A DNA stretch of 64,000 bases from Hydra vulgaris (lineage: Eukaryota > Cnidaria > Hydrozoa > Anthoathecata > Hydridae): assembly GCF_038396675.1 (NCBI RefSeq), contig NC_088922.1, forward strand, positions 19,195,001 to 19,259,000, given 5' to 3'. Positions within the stretch are counted from its first letter, which is position 1; each line of letters starts with the position of its first letter. The notes under the pieces are model-generated. The model did no database searches, was not told the origin of the DNA, and worked only from the letters and a program-made list of their open reading frames with translations. Positions 29,344 through 39,119 of this stretch are shown piece after piece. A program made the translations under genes and the position numbers.

Positions 29344-29690
29344 ACAGTATATGGATTGGACTTCGAATCCGTCTTCTACTCAATTTTTTTACCGGAAAAA
29401 GTTGTTTTCCCTATGCAAAAATCAACAAAATGGATTTGAATATCACGCGCGTGCCCCACATCAATGATTTTTTAGGGAATTTTTTAAGCAAGGCAAAAGA
29501 TGAGCAAGACGAACGCAAGCAATTACAAGTCCCATTTGAAAATATTATTAAAATGTGGAATTTGTTAAATTTAAAAAATTACGGACAATTACTTCATATT
29601 TATAATATAATCGATACCATATCTCTTTCCTTTGTTTTATACGATTTCGATAATAGAATATTTCAAGAATTAGGCTTATTTTTTAAATAA
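29340..29690 (+). pseudogene. Fragment of a protein-primed-type family B DNA polymerase
   Basis: 116 residues. From about residue 20 it reads SCFPYAKINKMDLN, then VPHINDFLGNFLSKAKDE, then IIKMWNLLNLKNYGQLLHIY, then NIIDTISLSFVLYDF and ELGLFFK. This matches the FPY...W..F..K...DYH.LYL..D..LL.DVF..F block of Polinton, adintovirus and related viral PolB proteins. Y-N-I-I-D fits the Exo III motif (Y-x3-D) of the 3'-5' exonuclease. The polymerase palm motifs are absent, so only about a tenth of the usual protein remains. It supports a Polinton-like viral origin for the block. No larger reading frame survives. Confidence 0.55.
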
Positions 29691-29708
29691 AAATTTAATT
29701 TATCTAAG

Positions 29709-30077
29709 ATGAAACACAAAAGAAGGTCTCATAAAAAATACCACAAAAAGAGAAGAGGTCATCGAGGACGAGGTGCTAAACTTGATTTCTTAAAAAGAAT
29801 TGGAAAAAAAGTAATTGACGCCGCGTTAACATCCAAACTCGGAAGAGAACAAGAAAAACGGTAACGACGTTTGACAAAATTGGGATTAGAGGGGCGTTTG
29901 AGCGCCAGATGGAATCCTCAAGTTGTAATTAATACAATCGCTAATTCAAGGGAGTGTAAGAATATGTTCTATTGCAAGCGTAAAACAAACTCAACTTATA
30001 AAAGAAATGCAACAAATATAAAAAAAGGACGCGCTGGACAACCGATATATAAATGGGTGTTGACAAAAAGTACTTAA
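29709..30077 (+). pseudogene. Small highly basic protein, virus core or minor-capsid-like, with one stop
   Basis: The first 51 codons from the ATG at 29709 are extremely rich in Lys, Arg, His and Gly (MKHKRRSHKKYHKKRRGHRG), then a likely amphipathic helix (LDFLKRIGKKVIDAALTSKL). A TAA at 29862-29864 interrupts. The same frame then continues with TKLGLEGRLSARWNPQVV and GRAGQPIYKWVL to a stop at 30077. Small basic DNA-binding or membrane-active proteins of this kind occur in adenovirus/adintovirus-like genomes, but I cannot assign it to pVI, pVII or pX. The role is inference. Confidence 0.35.
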
Positions 30078-30215
30078 AGGTAAATATTAAATTGTTTTCA
30101 TAATTAAATACAATATATTTTTTCTTTATGATGACATACATATTTGTTAAAAAAATTTATTCTTTTCAAGCCAATGGGATTGCAGATGGAGGAAGTACTT
30201 TTTTAACGAATTTTT

Positions 30216-30842
30216 TTTGTTAATCATAAACTGCCATTTCATGCTTATAGAGATTCTGTTCGATATTATGAAAATTTAAAAACTCGTATTACCGAACAAA
30301 CATTTCTTCAACATGTTGTCGATAATATTGAAAAAATTTTTAGTGAAACTCAAAATGTAATGATCCAAGCTCGTATCGAAACCGTTCTTATATTAAGTGT
30401 TTTATATTCAAATAAAGTTGGTTTATTAGATTTTATGATTGAAAATTACATACGTCTTTTTAATGGCGAAATGCAAGTTCGTCTGTTTGCACAAAATTAT
30501 GAAGAATTTATAAAATTTCCTATCAAACAAGATTTTGCTACTATAACTAAACCGATAACGGCCGGGAGAATTACTCGCAGTTCAATACCAATAACATCTA
30601 CACCAAATAAATACGGTTCTTTTTTTACACCTGAAACTTCTCAAATAGAAGAACCAAGTCAATTTAGTGTGGATGAAAATCAAGTAGAACTACCAGTCGT
30701 TAAAGAAGAGAATCCAGAAGAAAAACCTGAAGAAAAAATTCAAGAAAAATCCATGAATGTTATATCAGTTCTTCTTCATTATAATTATGTTTATAATAAT
30801 CACAAGGTATTAATCACATTTATTTGTCATTTCTACATATGA
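30216..30842 (+). pseudogene. Unrecognised ORF of the virus-like element with Glu-rich tail
   Basis: Coding similarity in one frame begins upstream of the first Met (KLPFHAYRDSVRYYENLKTR from about 30228), continues with MIQARIETVLILSVLYSNKV at 30360 and IRLFNGEMQVRLFAQNYEEF, and ends in a Pro/Glu/Lys-rich segment (EENPEEKPEEKIQEK). A stop just upstream of 30220 and a frame change show decay at the N-terminus. A possible splice donor (aag/gtatta) follows at about 30810. Same strand as the polymerase fragment. No family recognised. Confidence 0.35.
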
Positions 30843-30989
30843 CGTGTTATAACATCTATCATGTATTCTTAAATTAGTCATCTATAAAAAAACATTTTCT
30901 TATTAAAAAAAAATTAGCCGTATAAAAATAAAAAAAAATCACACAAAAATATATTTTAACTTTTTTTTCTCTAATATTTTCAATACAAA

Positions 30990-31300
30990 TTATATTTTAA
31001 TTTTTTTAGAAGCAGTTTCATCTTGTGCGTCTTCAGTTATTATTGCTGCAAGTTTTTCGAAATTGGCAGTTGCATTTTTAACTTAACCGTTAACCATTAA
31101 CTGACTTAAACATGTGCTATTTTGTTTCTCGTAATCTTTTTTGCTATAAGCAAACTCGTTTGCTTTTACATCTTTTACATTTTCAGGGTCGGCAAATTTT
31201 GGATTTATTATTAAAGACTTTTTCTGTCTGAAAAACGGCAATTTATTATATCTAACAATATATTTACTTTAATTTCTTTTAGTTTTTTTGTTTCACTCCT
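30990..31300 (-). pseudogene. C-terminal fragment of a minus-strand gene running into the right inverted repeat
   Basis: The minus strand reads RQKKSLIINPKFADPENVKD, then ANEFAYSKKDYEKQNST, one stop, then ATANFEKLAAIITEDAQDET and ends ASKKIKI at about 30990. The last 15 codons lie within the inverted repeat and are repeated on the plus strand at 26983-27030. No family recognised. It may be a structural or DNA-binding protein of the same virus-like element. Confidence 0.35.
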
Positions 31301-31504
31301 TGCCAATTTCATCATTGAATTATTTATTATTCTAAAAAATCAACATATAATTACATTTTTTTTTTGAATAATATTATTAACATTTTTACATTTAATATCT
31401 TTATTAATGTGTATAATTTCATATTTATTTGCAACTTCATTTTTATTTGAGTATTCATCTTTATTATATGTTCCAAAAGAATTATACACACAATATTCGT
31501 AAAC

Positions 31505-31963
31505 ATGACAAGTACAATCGAAATGAAAATGGACATAAAAAGAAAAATTGTTTTTAGAAAAAATAATTTTAATCAAGAACAACTAAATATTATGAAACTT
31601 TTAACAGAATATCTTATTGATTATTTAAATAATGAAAAACAAGATTTATCCGCATCATCATCTCATGTACAAATCGGAAGATATGGGCCATTTACATTAT
31701 ATGACGATCAAAAAATTAAAAAACAATTGAAAAAATTTCAAAATGACGACGAATCATATCCTTCTTTTATTAAACGATGGAGTAAAGAAAGTCGTTCAAG
31801 TTGGTACTACGCTAGAAGAAAAAGTAAGACCACCGTACAGTTTTCAAACTCATAAACAAAGTTACGATAGAACAAGATAAACATTATTTAGAATTTATTC
31901 CTTATGTCGATAATGAAAATATATTTAATACAAATATTCAGAACAGCAACAAAGACTCTTGAC
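31505..31963 (+). pseudogene. Unrecognised frameshifted ORF beyond the right inverted repeat
   Basis: The first 116 codons read MTSTIEMKMDIKRKIVFRKN, then HVQIGRYGPFTLYDDQKIKK and YPSFIKRWSKESRSSWYY. A frame change near 31850 leads to INKVTIEQDKHYLEFIPYVD, ending NSNKDS at 31963. It is divergent from the minus-strand fragment at 31300. Codon use and composition resemble the virus-like block. No family recognised. Confidence 0.3.
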
Positions 31964-32075
31964 TGTCTTTTAATTTTAAATTTCTTATGCCTGCAGTGTA
32001 GTCGTAATCATTGTAATTGATTGCTATTTGATTTATATTTGATTTTAATATGGTTTCATATGCATACTCTAAAAG

Positions 32076-32279
32076 TTGTGTATTATGTATGTTGTGAAAC
32101 ATTGTAAATGTTTTGATGGATTAATGTATTTTATATGGAGTTGGTTTATTGTTGAAATGGAGAATTTAAATAAAAAAGAATTGTATGAAGAAGTTAAATT
32201 AAAAATAAAATTTATTAAACAGAATAAAAAATCAGACTGTTATAATTGGATATTTGATGCTATTGTAAATAAATTATAA
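32076..32279 (+). CDS. Small Lys-rich ORF
   Basis: 67 residues; the plausible start is the internal Met of MENLNKKELYEEVKLKIKFI, ending SDCYNWIFDAIVNKL. Likely one more small ORF of the virus-like block, by strand and composition. No family recognised. Confidence 0.2.
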   Translation: MCIMYVVKHCKCFDGLMYFIWSWFIVEMENLNKKELYEEVKLKIKFIKQNKKSDCYNWIFDAIVNKL

Positions 32280-32377
32280 TGAAAATTTTTTTTTTTAGAT
32301 GGAATTAATACAATTAAGAAACACAATACAATTTCATGTATGTAGGTACAGACAATTACTTTTATCAGTTAGATAAG

Positions 32378-34560
32378 CTAACACAACAGACAAAAGTGTA
32401 AAGATGGTGAAACAAAATGGATGAATAAAATAACCAATGACAAATTGCCACCACGATTAATCTCTCTGTCATATTCTCCGAATTGGTCAAAACAAAATGA
32501 TGTATTTTTAACTAGAGGATCTTCTCTACTGACATAGCCAGCAATATAAACCAAACACATTTTAATTTCTTTAAATAAATCACTTTCAAGAACTGGAAGA
32601 TTATGAAAATTCTAAATCATTACAATGATACCAATATTCAAGCAAAGTTTTTTTTTTTAATGTCAACTTTTTGCACTATCTGCTAAACATTAATAAAATA
32701 GGTACCACCTGATCTTTGTCGAAGTTTTCAAAATGCTTTCTCAATAGGATCATTAGTAAAATGTCCAAGGCAAACATACTTATGACTTGTAATTAGTAAA
32801 TATTTTACTAGTTCAACCATTCCACAACACGTATGAGAAAAAGCACAAGAAGCATCTTTAGTTAAATGTTTAATTCTTTGACTTGTTTATCAGGTGCCAT
32901 TTTTTTGACCATATCAGCCAAATTTAAAAGAAAGTTCATTCGCTTATTATTGTTTGATAAAAAAACTGCACAATATTTATCTCTAGTACAGATATCCTCA
33001 TAAAGTCCTTTAACATTAACAATTTTGAAAATTTTTATAAAAATAGATAAAAAACTGTTGTATCATCAACATTTTCCATTGATGGATGAGTTTTTAAAGC
33101 AGCTAAAGTCTCATCACAAAATACTCATAAACAAGTTGACACAATTTGACGTTCAATTGGTTTAGGAAAAATTGCAGTTTCATTAAGTTTAGACAATTTT
33201 ATAATAGAATCGTTTTTAAATTGAAAAAGCTTTTTTAGATCTGACCATTTTTCAGTTCTTGAAATACCTTCATAAGTAAAATAGAGTTCTTGGCATTTTT
33301 CTGGAAGCCAATTGTTGCGAATAGATTTTATTAAATGAACAAAGTCATGCAGAAGAAAAATTTTATCATTAGCGCACCAATTATTATTTAGATTAAACAA
33401 TCCAAAAAACTTTTTATTTACTTTGTTATTGTCACAAATAATAGCAACAACAGAACCACCACAATTTTTTGTTTCAATTGTTTGCATTGTTTGATCATAT
33501 CGAAAACTAGCATCTAAACCTGTTACTGGCAAAGCCTTATACAAAAACTTTTTTTCCATCAAACAATGAACAAATCAATAAACTCAAAACTATTTTTGCC
33601 AATTCATTTGAGGAGTTTACAGATTTACCTAAAATGTTACCTCCTTGATATGTTAAATGTGGTTTAACATAAATTTCATCAATTAGTAAAATTACCTGTC
33701 TTTGAGAAATAGAACATTTATCAAAATAAAACTTTAAAAAATCATCTCTAACATTTCTAACTTTAGACGTCAATTTTGTAATCAGCGATATACTTAGTAG
33801 TTCATAATCATCATGTAAGTGAGAACAAAGAGTTCTTGACAATGAAAAGTATTCAAACGCCCTAACAATCATATCAGGAGAATATTTTTTCCCCTCAATG
33901 AACACTAATGAGTTCATACTAAACATTTGTTAAATAATAAATACTTTTCTTGTGATCAATTGGTAAAGAATTCAGATAGTGTATAGCAGCATGGAGCTGA
34001 CTAAAACAGTCAATATTATTCATATGATTGTAAGAAAAAGGTTTTATGGTGCACTTAACACCACAGTGGTAGCTATTAAAAGATAAATCATAATTTATTT
34101 TCAAAATAAACTTTGGAACACCCAAGTTGTCCAATGTATCAGCAGATTGAAGATGTAAACATTTTCATCAATAATTGATATTATCGAAAATGGAAAAGAT
34201 ATAGTTTCAGACATTATTTTATTACACAAATCTTCAAAGGATGAAAATTTGTCAGCCTTTAAAAAATCCTCTACTTTATTAAGCACAATATTTCTTAAAG
34301 ATGGCAATGATTTAGTTGCTGATCTTGGCGGTGCATGTGGAGTCGGAATTTGACTTGGATTTACACAAGAAAATACAGGTGTTGGATGTTTTGGTCTTAA
34401 CTTTCCAAAACTAAAACTTTTTCATAATCTTTAAGCCATCTTTTTCGTTCATCTACATTTTGTTTTTGGAAGGCAAAAAACTTTTACAGACTTTGTAACA
34501 TCGTAGTTACCTCTGCATCCAGTGACACAACACTTTAAACCATATTATAACAATCTAATT
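32378..34560 (-). pseudogene. P-like transposase relic with damaged THAP domain (copy 3)
   Basis: The minus strand near 34530 gives CCVTGCRGNYDVTKSVKVFC, the start of a THAP finger. It then jumps after DERKRWLKDYEKV to KLRPKHPTPVFSC, so the second Cys-x2-His half is missing. SLRNIVLNKVEDFLKADKFS follows (34307-34101), then 34134-33919, 33926-33537 (VILLIDEIYVKPHLTYQGGN with the first Asp; LAKIVLSLLICSLF) and 33562-33125 (VAIICDNNKVNKKFFGLF with the second Asp; LLHDFVHLIKSIRNNWLPEK). The C-terminal part to 32378 is heavily broken. It is closer in sequence to copy 1 than to copy 2 (DEVYVK/DEIYVK, LAKIVLSL). No terminal repeats found. Confidence 0.72.
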
Positions 34561-34998
34561 ATTTAGCTCTAAAAATAAAGCAAACTTGATAAACATATAA
34601 GTGAAATTTATCACATAATAAATTAAAACACCACGTTCTTTCTCTGGAATGCGCCATATTACAAATGTTTATTTTAAAAAACTCGCTTACTTTTTTTTTA
34701 AAAGCCGTAGGTTTACTCGGCCTGCTTCTTCGAATAAACGTAATAAAAAACATTGTGTCAATACGTAGTAAGGAGAAATTATTTTTTAATAAAAAGAAGT
34801 ATTAACAAATTAAACTACTTTTAAAACATGTTTTAAAAATCCATCTAATTTCATTCAATTGAAATAATTTATTTTTAATTAAACAGTTCTTATTATTCGT
34901 ATTTTAGGAGTCATTTAAATTTTTTTCTTCAGTTTTTTTAACCTAAGAAAAAGTATACAAAGAATAAAAATACCGGAATACTAACTGTAGAGTTCTAT

Positions 34999-36026
34999 GG
35001 TCAGCTACGCAACGAGCGCAACATGTTTTTAAAAATTTAACTGACTCATTATATTATAATTTTTAATTTTTTTTTACGTTTACACTCAAATTATCCTTTT
35101 TTATTATTATTCACACAAAAAAAAGGATAAGAAGACAATTTGAGTAAAATAGAAATAAAAGACAGCGGTCAGCTACGCAACGCGCAAAAAAGCTTGTTTT
35201 TTTAATTTAAAGTTTGAATTATTTTTTCTCCGAATCTATAATTTATTTTTTTATAAAAACGTTTTTTTCTTCAAAAACAATTATTTCACTGAAGTTATAT
35301 TTATAAAAAATTTTTAATATAATATTAATTACACTTCAAATAAAAAGTTTTCAAAAAACTATGCGGTCAGCTACGCAACAATCAGCCACGCAACATGCGA
35401 ATTTTTATTATAATTCAAATTAAAACCCAAAACAAATCTAAAACTATATTTATAGCTTGTATTTAGAAACAATAAAATTTATTTATAAAGTTTATAAAGA
35501 TAATTTTACATTAAAAGAAACCTGGACCCCGGGGTGGAAAAGGGGAGGGGGCTTTAGAAGCTTCAGTACTCTCACTTTTTTAAATAATGGGGCTAGGGGG
35601 TAGGTAATACAATTTCCTTTTAAATGTACTCTTGATATTTTTATCTGTTCACAACCTTATTATATAAACGTTTTTAACTCAAAGATGTATATAAATACAT
35701 TCATTTTACTTGCATTTACTTTGGAACTTTGATCTTCAGAGCTTTAAAAGCATCAAGTATTTGGACAATAATTGAACAACTAAAATAATTTAAAAAGCAA
35801 CAACTAGAAGTTCTTTAAACGTGTAAGCTGTTATTGTTGATCGAAATGTATTAGGGATAAACTGAATAAACCTTCCGAGCTTAGTTGCGCAAAAAAAGTC
35901 ACCCCAAGAAAACTTGAAAAGTATTGAAAAAAATAAGTAAGACTTTCAATAGAATAACAATAACAGGTAAAAAAAAAACGTTTTAAGAAATCATGCAGTC
36001 AGCTACGCAACAATCAGCTACGCAAA
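34999..36026 (+). promoter_or_regulatory. Left subterminal repeat cluster (GTCAGCTACGCAAC)
   Basis: Full motifs at 34999-35013, 35167-35181, 35365-35379 and 35997-36011. Partial second copies follow two of them at 35382-35394 and 36014-36026. Spacing of the first three is about 168 and 198 bases. Likely binding sites for the element's own transposase; inference. Confidence 0.6.
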
Positions 36027-36139
36027 ACAAATCTAATATTTATTTATGGCTTTTATTAAGAAATTTTTCCAGCTTTTTAAGGTGATTTTTAAATTACTTG
36101 ATCACTGCTAAATGTCTAGACGCTTCTATCGCTTTGATA

Positions 36140-37783
36140 TTATGCAATATTTGGCGAAAGCTGCTCACCTACAACGTTACCGTCTAAAACCTGAAAGTAA
36201 TGGCATTTATGCAATTCTTTAATTTTTTTTGTTTTCTTAAAAAAGGTGCTCAAACCAAGAGAGTTGTTTATCTCTAGCTTTTCTTTATCAGTCAGTAATA
36301 TAACGGTAATTTTTAAATTGTTTGTTGCGGCTGCCAAATCGCTAGCACTAGAAATTATATATTTTTCAGTTAAAACATTTTTTCTGGCAACACGTTTTAC
36401 AGTGGCTCCAATTCCATCGACAACTCCTTTTCCATGCATTGCAGCAAAAAAATGCCAGTGCATTTTAATTGTATGCTTTTTTTCTAAAATTTTCATTGAT
36501 GCCAAAATATATTTATTTTTAAATTGTGATGTTGCGTTGTCACTGAAAATATGAACTTCTGTCATATCGTCTGATAGAAGCTCGATAATTTTATTTATGT
36601 TTGGAACAACAGATAATTTTGTATGATCGCTTGAATCACAAACTAGCGCAAAAGATTTAATTTGACGATGCCAAACTGCACATGTAAATATAGAAATGTG
36701 ATTTTGACCGAAATGAGCTGCTTGCGTTTCGTTTTGGTAAATACAAGTATAATTTTCTGCCCAGTCAACTTGAATAACAGCCTTATTTGAGTCTTTTTGA
36801 ATCGCTGATTCTATATTAAATTTAAATACGGACGATTGACTGCTCTTGACATTACAATGAATAATAAACTTTGCACGCATTTCTTTAATATGTGATAATA
36901 AAACTGCAATTGTTCCTTCTTTTTTAACCTTTTCTATTTTAATATACGATTTTGCTTGAGGTTTCTGCCACTGATTCCATGAAACATCTAACTCAAATTG
37001 TTCGAACTGAAGTAATAATTTATCAAACATATTACAAACAGTACATTCTTTGCAAACGGCATTGAAGCATTGTTTTGTTGGTTTTTCACAAATAAAGTTT
37101 AGAATCATAGAGTTTCCCGTTTTAATTGTAGTAAATATATCTGAACCCCGCGAAAGTGATTCAAGAGCATAACGCATATTTTCATGTAACATGCAAACGC
37201 ACACGTTATGAGGAATTGATGATACACATCGAACGTAAATTGGTCTCAACTGACAAAATTTTGACAGGCTTAATTTAATATCTGCATTGTTTAGCTTAAA
37301 CTCTTCGAAAGCTTCTTTTAGCGTATATAACATGTGTCGAATTTGAACACGCACCTTTTTTTATCCTATCACTACAGAAGTATAATCAGCTGTTCTTGGG
37401 TATATTCGACTTATTTCATCGTCGCAATAAAAATTTTGTATAACCACTAAGTCTTTTTCTCGGAGACTGTTTGTTGATTTAGGAATTGAGTAAGTTAATG
37501 GTTGAGTTTCATTGAGTAAACAACACAACAGTTCCTTTTTCTGAACAAGACTTTTGGGAAGAGAGCGATTCAATTTTTTTATATACTTTCCTTTAACTTG
37601 CACATTTGAAAATGATGAGTGATTTGATTTGAGAGATAAAGATGCGTCTTTTTGCCGCAGTCGAAATTTTCTCATTCTTTCTAAACTTTTTAATCTTTCA
37701 GCTGCAATTTTTCGAAAATCTTTTTTCCATCTTTGTCTTCGAAGTCTAGCTTGTGTCTTTAGCTTTGAATTTCTTTTCTTCAT
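36140..37783 (-). pseudogene. Near-intact transposase-like gene with a single in-frame stop
   Basis: One reading frame runs from ATG 37783 to the stop at 36140, broken only by a TAA at 37361-37363. The N-terminal part (140 residues) is very basic (LKTQARLRRQRWKKDFRKIA, then RMRKFRLRQKDAS), a likely DNA-binding or coiled segment, followed by CDDEISRIYPRTADY. The main part (404 residues from 37354) has a Cys-rich block (CFNAVCKECTVC) and then DDE-like blocks: AVIQVDWAENYTC, HIFSDNATSQFKNK, and FFAAMHGKGVVDGIGATVKR, with candidate catalytic Asp residues in VDW, FSD and VVDG (about 40 residues between the last two). Similar uncharacterised proteins are widespread in cnidarians and molluscs. Its place between the subterminal motifs supports transposase function. 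Confidence 0.65.
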
Positions 37784-38115
37784 GATTTCTACTCATGTAA
37801 CTCTTTTGATTCATTGCTTTTCTATTTTTTATCTTTATAGCTGTAATAAAAAAAGTAAACATTCAAATAAATGTAAAAATTACTTAAAAACTCTATAAAA
37901 ACACAATGCTCACCTTTTTTATTTTCATTGGATGCGCAAGCAACTGTTTCCTGCAGTGATTCCATATCTTTATATTGACTATAAAGTCTTTTGGAGTTTT
38001 AAATAATTTCTAATTGACTATAAATGTTTTGAAGTTCAAAATAGTTTGGGCAAAACTATTTGTTGCATTTAAAAAAATTGACAAAATTTGCGACATTTAA
38101 ATGTTTAGTTTTGGC

Positions 38116-38296
38116 AGTCAGCTACGCAACAGGAAGTTGAGTGGTTTTTTTTTAACTATTTGATGCCAATTTTTTTTAATTATTGCAAACCCTTAATATG
38201 GCTAATTAGTTGACGTAAATAATCGACAAGGATTTAAAAAAAAAATTTTAATTGATGAAAAAAGACAACTTTTCCTTCCCAGCGGTCAGCTACGCA
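38116..38296 (+). promoter_or_regulatory. Right subterminal repeats (GTCAGCTACGCAAC)
   Basis: A full motif at 38116-38130 and a slightly changed one (ggtcagctacgcatc) at 38284-38298, same orientation as the left cluster. They lie upstream of the gene start, so they could also act in its promoter. Confidence 0.6.
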
Positions 38297-38656
38297 TCAT
38301 GATTGTGTAAGAAACTATTTTGCTTATATCGCGTGAAATAACTAAAAATTAAATATTAGTGCTTTAACATATTAAACCAGCTTTGCAGCCGACCAATTTA
38401 AAACTAATTGGAAAAATTTTGGATCACTACAAGATTTTAAAAAAATAATGAAAGTTAAACACTTTTTCTTAAATGAAATTATACTTTTTCCGTTTACTTT
38501 AAAATCTATAAATAGCTTGTTCAATTTTTTTTTTTTTTTTCTTTAATTACTTTTTTTTAACATTTAAGACTATATACTTATAGTAATGGAAAAAAAAATT
38601 CATTATTTTTATTTTTTAAAACGAGATTTGTTTTAATAACCGCGTCGAACTCTACA

Positions 38657-39115
38657 ACTATAAAAGCAGATCATTTAAGACATACGACATTTCATTCCGA
38701 AAAAAACGGTGGTTCCACCCCTGTATTACATAAATGGTTGTTTTTTTTTTAAATACTTTACATAAATTTAATTCTTTATTCTAATCTTCTGATATAATTT
38801 CGACAACCTAATATAAAACCACAAAACTACAAATAAAACAAAAACCACAAGTAAAACAATACATTGTTTATAAGTTCACGTTACATGCACACTTAAGTAT
38901 GTAGCGGCCTTGTTTGCGGCATTTACCTAACGGTAAATAACTTGTTTCTCTTTTTTTGGAGGATTTCGAATGCGAAATTTATTTCGCATTGGAAATTCGC
39001 TTGAAATAAATAAAAATTTTATATATAAATTCTGTACTTATTTAATAATTTATTTAACCGTTTAAACATGTTTACCTTGCAAATACATGTTTATAAACTA
39101 TTGGCTGGAGCTAGA
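38657..39115. other. Gene-free stretch with a dispersed repeat related to 59.15-59.40 kb
   Basis: ccacaagtaaaacaatacat at about 38850 and the following segment (tagcggcc..., then cctaacggtaaataa, then gcgaaatttatttcgc) resemble 59205-59360 (ccacaagtaaaacagtacat, tagcgcac, cccaaccggtaaatta). A divergent repeat family is likely; boundaries not defined. Confidence 0.35.
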
Positions 39116-39119
39116 AGAA

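Larger units (their letters stand above)
26983..31040. mobile_element. Polinton/adintovirus-like endogenous element bounded by ~150-bp inverted repeats
   Basis: 26983-27135 matches the reverse complement of 30887-31040 almost base for base (for example actgaagacgcacaagatga and ttttgtgtgatttt). Inside are a DNA polymerase B fragment, a small highly basic ORF, an acidic-tailed minus-strand gene and two unrecognised ORFs in a divergent layout typical of Polinton-like viruses. At 4.1 kb it is far shorter than a full Polinton, so it is a deleted or rearranged relic. The repeats include the coding end of another gene, so they may not be the original termini. Related sequence continues to about 32.3 kb. 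Confidence 0.5.
34986..38656 (-). mobile_element. Candidate undescribed DNA transposon with GTCAGCTACGCAAC subterminal repeats
   Basis: A 10-bp inverted end TGTAGAGTTC lies at 34986-34995 and its reverse complement at 38647-38656. Between them is one long transposase-like gene (minus strand). Around the gene the motif (G/A)GTCAGCTACGCAAC recurs at 34999, 35167, 35365, 35997 and (degenerate) 35382 and 36014 on the left, and at 38116 and 38284 on the right, all in the same orientation. I did not see the motif elsewhere in the window. Subterminal repeats of this kind are typical transposase binding sites. A target duplication is not clear (acta occurs near both ends). The family name is unknown to me. 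Confidence 0.6.

Noticed and set aside
36246..36554. Plus-strand 102-residue ORF
   Set aside because: Shadow of the 404-residue minus-strand transposase-like gene.
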